Of a stretch of DNA of 34,024 nucleotides, positions 24,796 through 32,585 are shown piece after piece. This DNA comes from Clostridia bacterium (lineage in GTDB: Bacteria; Bacillota; Clostridia; TANB77; UBA1234), in NCBI GenBank assembly GCA_017469565.1, contig JAFUGC010000045.1, positions 1-34,024 of the forward strand, in the 5' to 3' direction. Position 1 is the first letter of the stretch, and every line of letters starts with the position of its first letter. The position numbers and the translations under genes are program-made. The notes under the pieces are model-generated. The model searched no databases. It was not told the origin of the DNA and saw only the letters and a list, made by a program, of their open reading frames with translations.

Positions 24796-25224
24796 CTAAA
24801 ATGGTAAATCATCATCTGTTACTTGCGTAAAATCATTTGGTGCTGTGTTTGCATCAAATGTGGTTCCTGTAGGATTACCAGTGAATGGATTAGATTCTCC
24901 ATCTCTTCTAGTATCAGCAAAATATGCCTCTTCAGCAACTACCTCTGTAACATAAACTTTCTTGCCATCTTTATCATCATAGTTTCTTGTTTGAATTCTT
25001 CCAATTACGCCAACTTGTTGGCCCTTCTTGAAATATTTACTGCAAAACTCTCCCGTTTTGTCCCAAGCAACAATGTTAATAAAATCCGCTTGTCTTTCTT
25101 CACCTTGTCTTGCAAATCTTCTGTTTACAGCAAGTGAAAAAGTAGCAACAAGCGTATTATTTGTACTTGTGTACCTAACCTCTGGATCCCTAGTTAATCT
25201 TCCCATTAGAACAACTTTATTCAT
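24796..25224 (-). CDS. ssb: Single-stranded DNA-binding protein
   Basis: A 142-residue SSB with an N-terminal OB fold (MNKVVLMGRLTRDPEVRYT, then FINIVAWDKTGEFCSKYF and GRIQTRNYDDKDGKKVYVTE) and a flexible Asn/Thr-rich tail ending DDDLPF, the acidic tip that recruits partner proteins. It protects single strands during replication and repair. It lies between rpsF and rpsR as in most bacteria, 15 bases after rpsF. Confidence 0.98.
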   Translation of the reverse strand: MNKVVLMGRLTRDPEVRYTSTNNTLVATFSLAVNRRFARQGEERQADFINIVAWDKTGEFCSKYFKKGQQVGVIGRIQTRNYDDKDGKKVYVTEVVAEEAYFADTRRDGESNPFTGNPTGTTFDANTAPNDFTQVTDDDLPF

Positions 25225-25239
25225 AAAAAGTCCTCCTTA

Positions 25240-25521
25240 CTAATTTTTTTTGACAATGATATGTTTAATAACTTCATCTGTGATGTTATAAACTCTATTC
25301 AACTCGTCAATAAATTCTGGGTTACTGCTAAAATTAACTAGAACATAATATCCTTCTGCATGTTTTTCCATAGGATAAGCTAATCTTCTCTTTCCCCATT
25401 CTTCTGTCTTTTCGATTGTGCCATGACTGCTAATTAAATTTGTCATTTTTTCAACAGCTCCCTTAATAGCACCCTCTTCAAGATCTGAGTTAATAATCAT
25501 GATTGTTTCATAATTATTCAT
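25240..25521 (-). CDS. rpsF: 30S ribosomal protein S6
   Basis: A 93-residue S6 starting MNNYETIMIINSDLEE, with EEWGKRRLAYPMEKHAEGYY in the middle. I start it at the ATG 25519-25521, with AAAGGAGGT upstream; the open frame runs a further 48 codons into the leader, which is not coding. It is first gene of the rpsF-ssb-rpsR operon. The leader contains a hairpin (CGCAGT 25573-25578 with ACTGCG 25589-25594); S6-S18 autoregulatory leaders are known for this operon, but I cannot confirm the motif here. Confidence 0.97.
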   Translation of the reverse strand: MNNYETIMIINSDLEEGAIKGAVEKMTNLISSHGTIEKTEEWGKRRLAYPMEKHAEGYYVLVNFSSNPEFIDELNRVYNITDEVIKHIIVKKN

Positions 25522-25600
25522 TTTTACACCTCCTTTTGGACTAATGGCCCTACCACAAAAGATAGAGCAAGGCGCAGTATCATTCCACACTGCGAGTGGT

Positions 25601-25629
25601 ATTTTATCACAAAACCTCAAATTTTTCAA
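25601..25629 (-). promoter_or_regulatory. Promoter of the rpsF-ssb-rpsR operon
   Basis: -35 TTGAAA (25624-25629), 17-base spacer, -10 TAAAAT (25601-25606) with TGTG upstream of the -10. Transcription would begin about 75 bases before rpsF, leaving a structured leader. Confidence 0.72.
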
Positions 25630-25666
25630 CAAAAAAATGAATTTTTTACTAAGAAATAGAATCAAC

Positions 25667-26836
25667 TCAAATATTTGTCATCTTTCTTGTAAATTCTACC
25701 AAATTAAGTTTTGTATACCCCTTAATATCTATTTTACTTCTATCTTTCACAGCCTCATTTTCCATAATTTTTACGATTTCAGCCTGATCATCTTTTTTTT
25801 GCAAATCAATATAATCTACCACAACAATACCAGAAATGTCTCTTAGTCTAACCTGTTTCATAATTTCATAGGCAGCTTCTTTATTCACAATAAGCGCTGT
25901 TTCCTCTAAATTGCTGTTTCCAACATATTTCCCGGAATTCACATCCACAGCAGTCAAGGCTTCCGTCTTATCAATGACAATATAGCCACCACATTTCAGC
26001 CAGATTTTTTTATTATTTGCATTCAAAACCTGATTTTCAAGTCCAAACTTTTTAATAATATCGCTATTTAATAGTTCCATATCAATTTGCTTTAAGAAAC
26101 TCTTTTTTGAGATATATGACTGAACTCCCTCAAAGATTTGCTTGTTGTTAGTATATATTTTATCTAACCTTTGTGTCACAAGCTCTCTACCAATCTTAGA
26201 AATAAGCTCATGCTCATCATATAACAGTGTCACCTCTTTAGACTGTTGATAGTCAATCATGATAGTGCTCCATTTTTCAACTAATTCTTGAATATCCGCC
26301 TTTATTTTATCATCAGATATATTTTCAGCATCTGTGCGAACAATCGCTCCAAAGCCTTCCGGTAGCAGACTTTTTACCAAGTTCAATAATCTTTCTTTTT
26401 CTGCATTTTGATATATCTTCTGCGAAATAGTCACAATGGATGTATTCGGCATAATCACGATATAATCTCCAGGAATTGTAATATGGGTAGAGACTCTGGC
26501 CCCTTTTTCCGCAGTTGGCATCTTTTTGACTTGAACTAATATTTTTTCATTTTCAGAAAGCACACTTGAAATTTTAAAATCTACTACCTGTTCTTCTTTC
26601 GTAACGTCCACCTTAGGCACAGCATCTTTTAAAGAAATAAAAGCATTTTTCTTAAGACCGATGTCAATAAATGCTGCCTGCATCCCATCTACCACATTTT
26701 TGATGGTACCAACATATATGTTTCCTACGATATTTTCATTTTCTTTATCATAAGTGTAAAGCTCACAAACAGAATTATCCTCCAATACGCATAATTCAAC
26801 ACTATTTGCTTTTTTATTTACAATTAACTCACTCAT
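25667..26836 (-). CDS. rng: Ribonuclease E/G family protein
   Basis: A 389-residue RNase G-type endoribonuclease, acting in rRNA maturation and mRNA decay. The S1 RNA-binding domain spans about 37-100 (VGNIYVGTIKNVVDGMQAAF, IDIGLKKNAF). The catalytic Mg-binding aspartates are D298 (AVDVNSGK) and D341 (VVVDYIDL), spaced 43 residues as in E. coli RNase E (D303/D346). It stops soon after LVEFTRK, without the CxxC zinc-link and small domain of RNase E, so it is slightly short for the family. It follows pth by 13 bases and is likely cotranscribed with it. A GGAG site is 10-12 bases before the ATG. Confidence 0.93.
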   Translation of the reverse strand: MSELIVNKKANSVELCVLEDNSVCELYTYDKENENIVGNIYVGTIKNVVDGMQAAFIDIGLKKNAFISLKDAVPKVDVTKEEQVVDFKISSVLSENEKILVQVKKMPTAEKGARVSTHITIPGDYIVIMPNTSIVTISQKIYQNAEKERLLNLVKSLLPEGFGAIVRTDAENISDDKIKADIQELVEKWSTIMIDYQQSKEVTLLYDEHELISKIGRELVTQRLDKIYTNNKQIFEGVQSYISKKSFLKQIDMELLNSDIIKKFGLENQVLNANNKKIWLKCGGYIVIDKTEALTAVDVNSGKYVGNSNLEETALIVNKEAAYEIMKQVRLRDISGIVVVDYIDLQKKDDQAEIVKIMENEAVKDRSKIDIKGYTKLNLVEFTRKMTNI

Positions 26837-26849
26837 ACCCGTATTGCTC

Positions 26850-27423
26850 CTACTTCTTATTACTATTGTACAAATTCATGGCACTTTTTACACCATGATC
26901 TAATATTTCTACAAGTGCATTGTATACGATATTTGCCAAACTTTCAATTGTTTCTTTCTCTTCACTAGAAAAATTCATTAATACATAATCTTTTAAGTCC
27001 ATACCAGGAATGAGTGGTTTCCCCATCCCCATTCTAATCCTAATGAATTCCTGAGTACCAATCAAATTTGTGATATTTCGCATCCCATTATGTGTTCCTG
27101 GGCTTCCATAAGGTCTGATTCGAATATTTCCAAAATCCAAATCTACATCATCATATATCACAATAAGATCTTCTGGCAAAAGTTTGTAAAAGTTCAATAT
27201 TTGCAATACAGATTCACCGCTTAAATTCATGTATGTTTGCGGCTTCACAAGCATGATTTTTTCTCCATGATGTTCCCCCATGCCAATGAGTGCATCAAAT
27301 TTTTCTTTTGTTACTTCAATTCCCATTTTTTTACTGATTTCATCTATTGCAATAAAACCAGCATTATGACGTGTCCACTCATAAGCTTTCCCTGGATTTC
27401 CGAAGTCCAACGATAATTTTCAT
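26850..27423 (-). CDS. pth: Peptidyl-tRNA hydrolase, read through a +1 frameshift
   Basis: Releases tRNA from stalled peptidyl-tRNA; normally essential. The ATG at 27421-27423 has GGAGG 6 bases upstream and encodes MKIIVGL, after which frame 0 reads CGG and stops 7 codons on. Skipping the C at 27402 gives MKIIVGLGNPGKAYEWTRHN, exactly the family start, and 190 residues in total. Catalytic residues are N9, H19 and the aspartate in IYDDVDLDFG. The only alternative start in the downstream frame, TTG at 27410, lacks a ribosome binding site and would lose the first strand of the fold. Either programmed frameshifting or a base error in the sequence explains this. Confidence 0.92.
27399..27405 (-). 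other. +1 frameshift site in pth at a CGG codon
   Basis: The minus strand reads GTT GGA CTT C GGA AAT CCA when shifted. CTT before a hungry codon is the classical +1 slippery codon of bacterial prfB (CTT TGA C). Here the codon after CTT is CGG rather than a stop, and shifting yields the invariant Gly of VGLGNPG. Confidence 0.85.
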
Positions 27424-27480
27424 TTTTTTCCTCCATTTTTTGAATTAACATAAAAAGTTGTATAAATTTCCCTTTACCAC

Positions 27481-27509
27481 TTGAAATTTTCATTAAAATA
27501 TAGCATAAT
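27481..27509 (+). promoter_or_regulatory. Promoter of the VirD4/TraG-like gene
   Basis: -35 TTGAAA (27481-27486), 17-base spacer, -10 CATAAT (27504-27509), about 45 bases before the start codon, which follows a GGGAGG site. Confidence 0.65.
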
Positions 27510-27554
27510 ATATGTAGGTCATTTTGTCAATAAATGAACCCTTGGGAGGATTTT

Positions 27555-30155
27555 ATGTTTGATTTTTTTAAAAAAGTTGTTTATAAGATAATGGATCCAA
27601 TAGATGCCATTTTAAAACCATTTAACATAGATTTAAATTCGTTCTTTACATATGTCTTAGGTATCATCACCGTATGTTTTGCCTTTGACAGAGTTTTAGA
27701 ACTTTTTTGTGTGCTTTTTTCTGGGCAATTTGTTTCTTATTGGTCACCAGCAATGTACACACTTGTTTTATTTATCCTAGTATCTGGTTATGCGGTCATT
27801 TGTGCATCTCCTTATTGCAAAACAATCACAGACCCAATGCGCTTCTATTTATATTATTCCGTGGCATTTAGAATTATATGCGGTGTCATGGTTGCACAAT
27901 GGGTTAACGAAGCATGTTGGGCAGTTTTAATGGAGTTTTCGAATTTCAAATACATCGCAATTAATTTACCAGAACTCATTACCCCAGCCATTACATCACT
28001 TACCTTCGTATTCCCGCTATACCTCACAAAGGTATCTATCTTTTACTACATCAATGATGTCATGGACGCTGACCAAGACTGGATTGATTCCTTTGAAGAT
28101 TATAAAGGTTTCAAACTTGTAGCATCGAAAAATAATGTCAAAACACCTGATACATATATGTGTAATGCGCAAATTTGTATTGATGACCAATCTGGTAAGC
28201 CAGCTGTCATACCAGAGAAAAAGAGATATGAAGCTGTCCTTGTAGAAGGTGCTACCGGTACTGGTAAAACAGCAACGGTTGTTGAACCAATGTGTGCCAT
28301 GGATTTAGAGCGTAAATACTTCTTCAGAGAAGTCAGTAAGAAATTAGGATATAATGCACTTTCAGCAGGACTTGCTACACTTAACGTACCATATTCAAAC
28401 GAATATCTAAATCAAACATTTACGCTTTCTTATTTAAAACCTACAAGCAAGAAAATAGGCGCATATAAAGATTATGTAAAAGACATGTTAAAATATGAAG
28501 ATCCAACTACTGGAGATCTATACTACAGAGGCATTGGTTTTACTCTAGTTGCTCCTGATAATGCTTGTATCGAACGTGTGAGAAAGGTAGCCGCAGCTTA
28601 TGATATTCCAGTCAATGTCATTGACCCTTCTGATCCAAATTCACTAGGCATCAATCCATTCATCGGAACAGATCCAGCAAAGGTTGCAAGTATTATTTCT
28701 ACTGTTTTAAAAGGTATGTACGAGGCAGAAAATTCAAGTGGTGATAATGTATTCTTTGCAAACGTTACGCAACAGGCATTTGAAAACTTAGCCATTTTAT
28801 TAAAACTTGTTTATCCTAGAATGAATAATGGCACACTTCCTACTTTGGAAGATATGCTTGCAATACTAAATAATTTTGACTTAGCAGAAGAAATGACAGA
28901 GGTATTGAAAAAAGACCCTCAATTATCCGAAGATTATAAATCACTCATTGGTTACTTTGAAAAGAATTTCTACAAACCACCGGTAAATATTCATGGATAT
29001 GAAATTGCATCCACCTATGGTAGCGGTAGAAAAGAAACTGAAAAATTTGTTTATGGTGCTATCACCCAGCTAGATAACTTCCTTAGAAATCCTGGCATCA
29101 AACATGTTCTTTGTAGTAGAGATAATAATATCAATTTAGACCGTGCTCTAGAAGAAGGTCAAATCATCACCGCATGCACACGTCAAGGTGACTTAGGAGA
29201 AATCCACCAAAAAGCCTTTGGTATGTTTGTTATCCTTTCTTTAAAAGATGCCGTCCTTAGAAGACCAGGTGTTGAAGATTCTAGAACACCACACTTTATT
29301 TACATTGATGAGTTTCCTCTATACGTTAATAAAGATACAGAAGCATTTTTCACATTATTCAGAAAATATCGTTGTGGAACTTTGATTACCATTCAGAACT
29401 TATCACAGCTTACAAAAAATAGATCTCTTGCCTACTTTAAAGATGTTATCGTCACAAACACCAAAACGCAAATCTTATTCGGTGATATGACAAACGATGA
29501 ATCAGAGTTCTGGTCAAAAGAACTTGGTAATAAGAAAAAATGGAAATATAAGAGAATCCTTGCAGACTCTTCTACGCAAGAAGGTGCAGACAAGATAACC
29601 CAAAACTTCATGACGGCAGAAATAGATTACAAGCCATACTACAAGCCACAAAAAATTGTAAACTTAGCATTTAAAACTTGTGTATATAAGACAAAAAGTG
29701 AAGCTGGAAAAACAGTTGTGGGTAGAGGAAAAACAGACTTTATCAGCAAAAAATATTATGAAAAGAAAAAATCTGCAAATTATAATTTTGATATGTTTAT
29801 GAGAGAAAATAATACTGAATACTCTGGAACAGACTCAAAAAGCTATGCAGATGTAACAGCTGTAGAAAGCACAATCAATAGTTTTACGGATCCTATTAAT
29901 AACTATGATAATGATACCGTGAAATTAGAAGTAACGTCTACACCAATCAATGATGATATCTTCATCGATGTTAACCATGATGGAAATAATGATTTTATTG
30001 TTGCAGACTTACCAAGAAATATCAGTAATAATTCAAATTTAAAACCTGCTAATAATAGTAATTCTACAAGTACATCTTCAAATAGCACTGGAAATGAATT
30101 TAACATGAATAATTTAGATGATAATAATTCCTTTATCATTGACTTCAAAAAATAA
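27555..30155 (+). CDS. Orphan VirD4/TraG-like (TraM-recognition domain) ATPase
   Basis: An 866-residue membrane ATPase of the conjugative coupling-protein superfamily. The N-terminus has about four membrane helices (to about residue 165). Walker A is EGATGTGKTA near 231-240 and Walker B IYIDEFP near 582-588, followed by FRKYRCGTLITIQNLSQL, typical of TraG/VirD4 proteins. The last 130 residues are Asn/Ser-rich and include DVNHDGNND, a D-x-N-x-D-G calcium-loop pattern, unusual in a cytoplasmic ATPase tail. The start ATG (27555) has GGGAGG 5 bases upstream; an ATG 7 codons earlier does not. No relaxase, VirB4 or pilus gene is adjacent, so its substrate is unknown. A terminator hairpin follows at once. 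Confidence 0.85.
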   Translation: MFDFFKKVVYKIMDPIDAILKPFNIDLNSFFTYVLGIITVCFAFDRVLELFCVLFSGQFVSYWSPAMYTLVLFILVSGYAVICASPYCKTITDPMRFYLYYSVAFRIICGVMVAQWVNEACWAVLMEFSNFKYIAINLPELITPAITSLTFVFPLYLTKVSIFYYINDVMDADQDWIDSFEDYKGFKLVASKNNVKTPDTYMCNAQICIDDQSGKPAVIPEKKRYEAVLVEGATGTGKTATVVEPMCAMDLERKYFFREVSKKLGYNALSAGLATLNVPYSNEYLNQTFTLSYLKPTSKKIGAYKDYVKDMLKYEDPTTGDLYYRGIGFTLVAPDNACIERVRKVAAAYDIPVNVIDPSDPNSLGINPFIGTDPAKVASIISTVLKGMYEAENSSGDNVFFANVTQQAFENLAILLKLVYPRMNNGTLPTLEDMLAILNNFDLAEEMTEVLKKDPQLSEDYKSLIGYFEKNFYKPPVNIHGYEIASTYGSGRKETEKFVYGAITQLDNFLRNPGIKHVLCSRDNNINLDRALEEGQIITACTRQGDLGEIHQKAFGMFVILSLKDAVLRRPGVEDSRTPHFIYIDEFPLYVNKDTEAFFTLFRKYRCGTLITIQNLSQLTKNRSLAYFKDVIVTNTKTQILFGDMTNDESEFWSKELGNKKKWKYKRILADSSTQEGADKITQNFMTAEIDYKPYYKPQKIVNLAFKTCVYKTKSEAGKTVVGRGKTDFISKKYYEKKKSANYNFDMFMRENNTEYSGTDSKSYADVTAVESTINSFTDPINNYDNDTVKLEVTSTPINDDIFIDVNHDGNNDFIVADLPRNISNNSNLKPANNSNSTSTSSNSTGNEFNMNNLDDNNSFIIDFKK

Positions 30156-30157
30156 GA

Positions 30158-30200
30158 GAAAGCGCACAAATAGGGACAACCTTTTTTGTGCGCTTTCCTT
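30158..30200 (+). terminator. Terminator of the VirD4/TraG-like gene
   Basis: A perfect 13-bp stem (30158-30170 with 30185-30197) three bases after the stop codon, with a T-rich right side. Its loop holds AGGGACAACC and the motif AGGGACAACCTTTTTTGT (30172-30189), identical to that in the hairpin at 16.2 kb. Confidence 0.82.
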
Positions 30201-30231
30201 TCATATTTCTTTTGTCTTTTTTATCTTCTCT

Positions 30232-31146
30232 CTAATACCTCTCAATTCCACTAAGTACCCAATCATGGCTACCTGTTGTAATGACTGAATTACAATATGG
30301 ACATCTTCCAGAAGATGTTATCGTTGTAGGAGCACCACAATTTGGACAGTTTGTTGTTTTTAGTTCTGCAGTACCTTCCTCAGTCAAAATGCCTTTCTTT
30401 CTCGTAAATGTCATCTTATATGTATTAGTAATTCTAGAACTATTATCCCCCTTTAAAATGACACCCTTTTCTTCATCCATAATATAATCAACCATCGATG
30501 AATTTACAGCAACGATAAGCGTATCTTTCTCATTATCTTGATAAAAGCTTACTAACTCACCATAGTTTGTTGCAATTCTTTCCAACTTATTAATCTTCTT
30601 ATTATCAATATAACTCTGAACATTCTTAGAATATTGATCAAACAATTCCGCAGATACAAGAGGTCTTAATGTTTCTAAATTTCTTTCTGACCATGCGTTT
30701 TGAAGTTTTACAAACAAGTTTTTAGCATTTGAAATAAATATTTCCTCATTAAAATGTGAATCAATATCTATCACTTTTTGTGCTACTTCTTTGCTTCTAG
30801 AGGTGTTTCTCACATATCCTGTACCATTATAATTGCTCATATTAGGTCTGGAATATTTAGTTACTCTTTTATCCATATTTGCTCTTACAACTATAAAAAT
30901 AATCATAGCAATTACAATGATAACAAAAAATCCACCACCGCTAAGATCATCACCATAATAATATCCGCCAGAATAGCTACTGGAACCCCAATCCGAATCA
31001 TAACTTGATCCCCAGTCCGAGTCCCAATCTGATTCCCAATCTGAATCGTACGATTCAAAGTCACCAAAATCGGCTATTGAAAGTGTTGGAATAGCAACTA
31101 CAAAGATTACAAGGATAATCATTAAAAATTTCTTTAAATTCTTCAT
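30232..31146 (-). CDS. Membrane protein with Tim44-like domain and C-terminal zinc ribbon
   Basis: A 304-residue protein. Signal peptide (1-25), then a low-complexity stretch of repeated DSDW/SDWGSS units (about 33-58), one membrane helix (about 73-88), a Tim44-like (NTF2-fold) domain (about 120-265), and a zinc ribbon CPNCGAP ... CPYCNS, ending DWVLSGIERY. This architecture is recurrent in Firmicutes next to SPFH/YdjI-type proteins, as here (45 bases after it). Family members are thought to act at the membrane, but no reaction is established. The Asp/Trp/Ser repeats would face outward if the signal peptide is cleaved. Confidence 0.78.
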   Translation of the reverse strand: MKNLKKFLMIILVIFVVAIPTLSIADFGDFESYDSDWESDWDSDWGSSYDSDWGSSSYSGGYYYGDDLSGGGFFVIIVIAMIIFIVVRANMDKRVTKYSRPNMSNYNGTGYVRNTSRSKEVAQKVIDIDSHFNEEIFISNAKNLFVKLQNAWSERNLETLRPLVSAELFDQYSKNVQSYIDNKKINKLERIATNYGELVSFYQDNEKDTLIVAVNSSMVDYIMDEEKGVILKGDNSSRITNTYKMTFTRKKGILTEEGTAELKTTNCPNCGAPTTITSSGRCPYCNSVITTGSHDWVLSGIERY

Positions 31147-31191
31147 ACTTACCCCTCATTCTCTCACGCCATAAAATGGCTTTGCTAAAAA

Positions 31192-32424
31192 TTATTCACC
31201 AAGTTTTTCTCCACATTCTGGGCAAAATTTTGCATCCATTGCTACTTCTTTTCCACATTTAGGACAAACCCTAACCTTCGGTGCTACTTCTTCTCTAGAT
31301 TTTCCACATTCTGTACAAAATTTTCCTGTATTTGTTGTACCACATGTACACTCCCAAGTATCGGCTGTAGAAGCAGGCGCCGCACTACCAGTTGGCTTTA
31401 CTGCTTCATTAAATGCCTCTTGATTTGGAACACTATAATTTACCGCATTAGAAATATTTTGCGTAACAGCACCAAATGGATTTCCGGTGCTATTTGACAT
31501 CATTCCAATTCCCATAAAACCAGTCATAGAACCATTTGCATTTTTAGCTGCATCTTGAACTGCATTTGCATAAGCACCAGTAAGGGTACCTTGTTGTTGA
31601 TATTGATCTCCTGCAAGCTCATAATTGTCAATTTTCTTATTTGATTCCTCTGTTAATGTCACACTCTCTACAGCAAATGAAACAATAGAAACTCCTCTAT
31701 TTTCAATTGCGGCATCAAATTTTTCATCTGCAATAATTTGCTTAATTTCATCTGTTTTATTTGGAAGAGATAACGCCTCTATTTTATATTCTTCTTCACT
31801 AAGGCTATTTAAAACATTTGAAAATGCTGCAACAACTTCGGACCTCATTTGTTCTACGAGAGTATCTTTTTTATAAACATTCGCATTTCCAGCAATATTC
31901 TCCATAAATACAGCTGGATTGGTAATTCTGAACGTATATGTACCAAAACATTTAATATCCAATCTCATTGGTGAAAATCCACCAGTTCTTGCATTTAATA
32001 ATGCATGCCCCCAGTCTCTATATGGAACAGGATTTGGCGTACCAAATTTATTCCCAACAATTTCTTTTACATTAAAGAAAAATACAGCTTGCTCTTTGGC
32101 AATACTTCCACCAAACTTAAACCTTTCCCACATTTCTTTAAACACAGCACCAAATTCACCAGCAAAAAATGAAGGAGTAGAAGTACTATCAAAAGTATAA
32201 ACACCTGGTTCAGCAGTAGCATCCATAATTTTACCACTATCATAAATCACAGCCACCTGACCAGGAGCAACAATAATTCTACTTCCCTTTGCAAGTGTTC
32301 CATTTGAATCTGTTTTCTTTACCATTAAGATATCATTGCCCATATCCTCACAAGAAATTCCAGTTAAAAACTGATCACTAAGCGTACTTGTAACTGCACT
32401 AACTGCAGCTTTAATTAATCCCAT
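31192..32424 (-). CDS. SPFH domain protein with C-terminal zinc ribbons (YdjI type)
   Basis: A 410-residue cytoplasmic protein of the SPFH 'virion core protein' group, related to Bacillus YdjI, which works with PspA-type membrane-stress proteins. The SPFH domain covers about residues 30-280 (IIVAPGQVAVIYDSGKI, GKFGTPNPVPYRD-like segment, then FDAAIENRGVSIVSF). A Gly/Asn/Ala-rich linker follows, then two zinc ribbons: CTCGTT...CTECGK and CPKCGK...CPECGE. It heads a two-gene operon with the Tim44-like gene. No PspA gene is adjacent. An AAGGGTGG site precedes the ATG, and a strong promoter lies 110 bases upstream. Confidence 0.85.
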   Translation of the reverse strand: MGLIKAAVSAVTSTLSDQFLTGISCEDMGNDILMVKKTDSNGTLAKGSRIIVAPGQVAVIYDSGKIMDATAEPGVYTFDSTSTPSFFAGEFGAVFKEMWERFKFGGSIAKEQAVFFFNVKEIVGNKFGTPNPVPYRDWGHALLNARTGGFSPMRLDIKCFGTYTFRITNPAVFMENIAGNANVYKKDTLVEQMRSEVVAAFSNVLNSLSEEEYKIEALSLPNKTDEIKQIIADEKFDAAIENRGVSIVSFAVESVTLTEESNKKIDNYELAGDQYQQQGTLTGAYANAVQDAAKNANGSMTGFMGIGMMSNSTGNPFGAVTQNISNAVNYSVPNQEAFNEAVKPTGSAAPASTADTWECTCGTTNTGKFCTECGKSREEVAPKVRVCPKCGKEVAMDAKFCPECGEKLGE

Positions 32425-32531
32425 TTCAAATCCACCCTTTCTTTTATACTCAGTTAAGGTTCAAAATATCCGAAAATTAGCTCTTTTAGGCCTCTTCTTT
32501 TATTTAAAACCTATCAAGCACTTACAACTAA

Positions 32532-32560
32532 AATATAACATAAAAAGTATATCTTTTCAA
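32532..32560 (-). promoter_or_regulatory. Promoter of the SPFH-Tim44 operon
   Basis: -35 TTGAAA (32555-32560), 17-base spacer, -10 TATATT (32532-32537). It leaves a leader of about 100 bases before the SPFH gene. Confidence 0.72.
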
Positions 32561-32585
32561 CGTAAATTTATGTAAGAAAAATCGC

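Noticed and set aside
25522..25665. N-terminal extension of S6
   Set aside because: It covers the promoter and leader; S6 starts at MNNYETIM behind AAAGGAGGT.
27408..27410. TTG as the start codon of pth
   Set aside because: No ribosome binding site at the right distance, and it would remove the first conserved strand; the ATG at 27423 with GGAGG fits the family.
27555..30155. Integrative conjugative element
   Set aside because: No relaxase, integrase, VirB4 or attachment repeats were seen around the VirD4-like gene.
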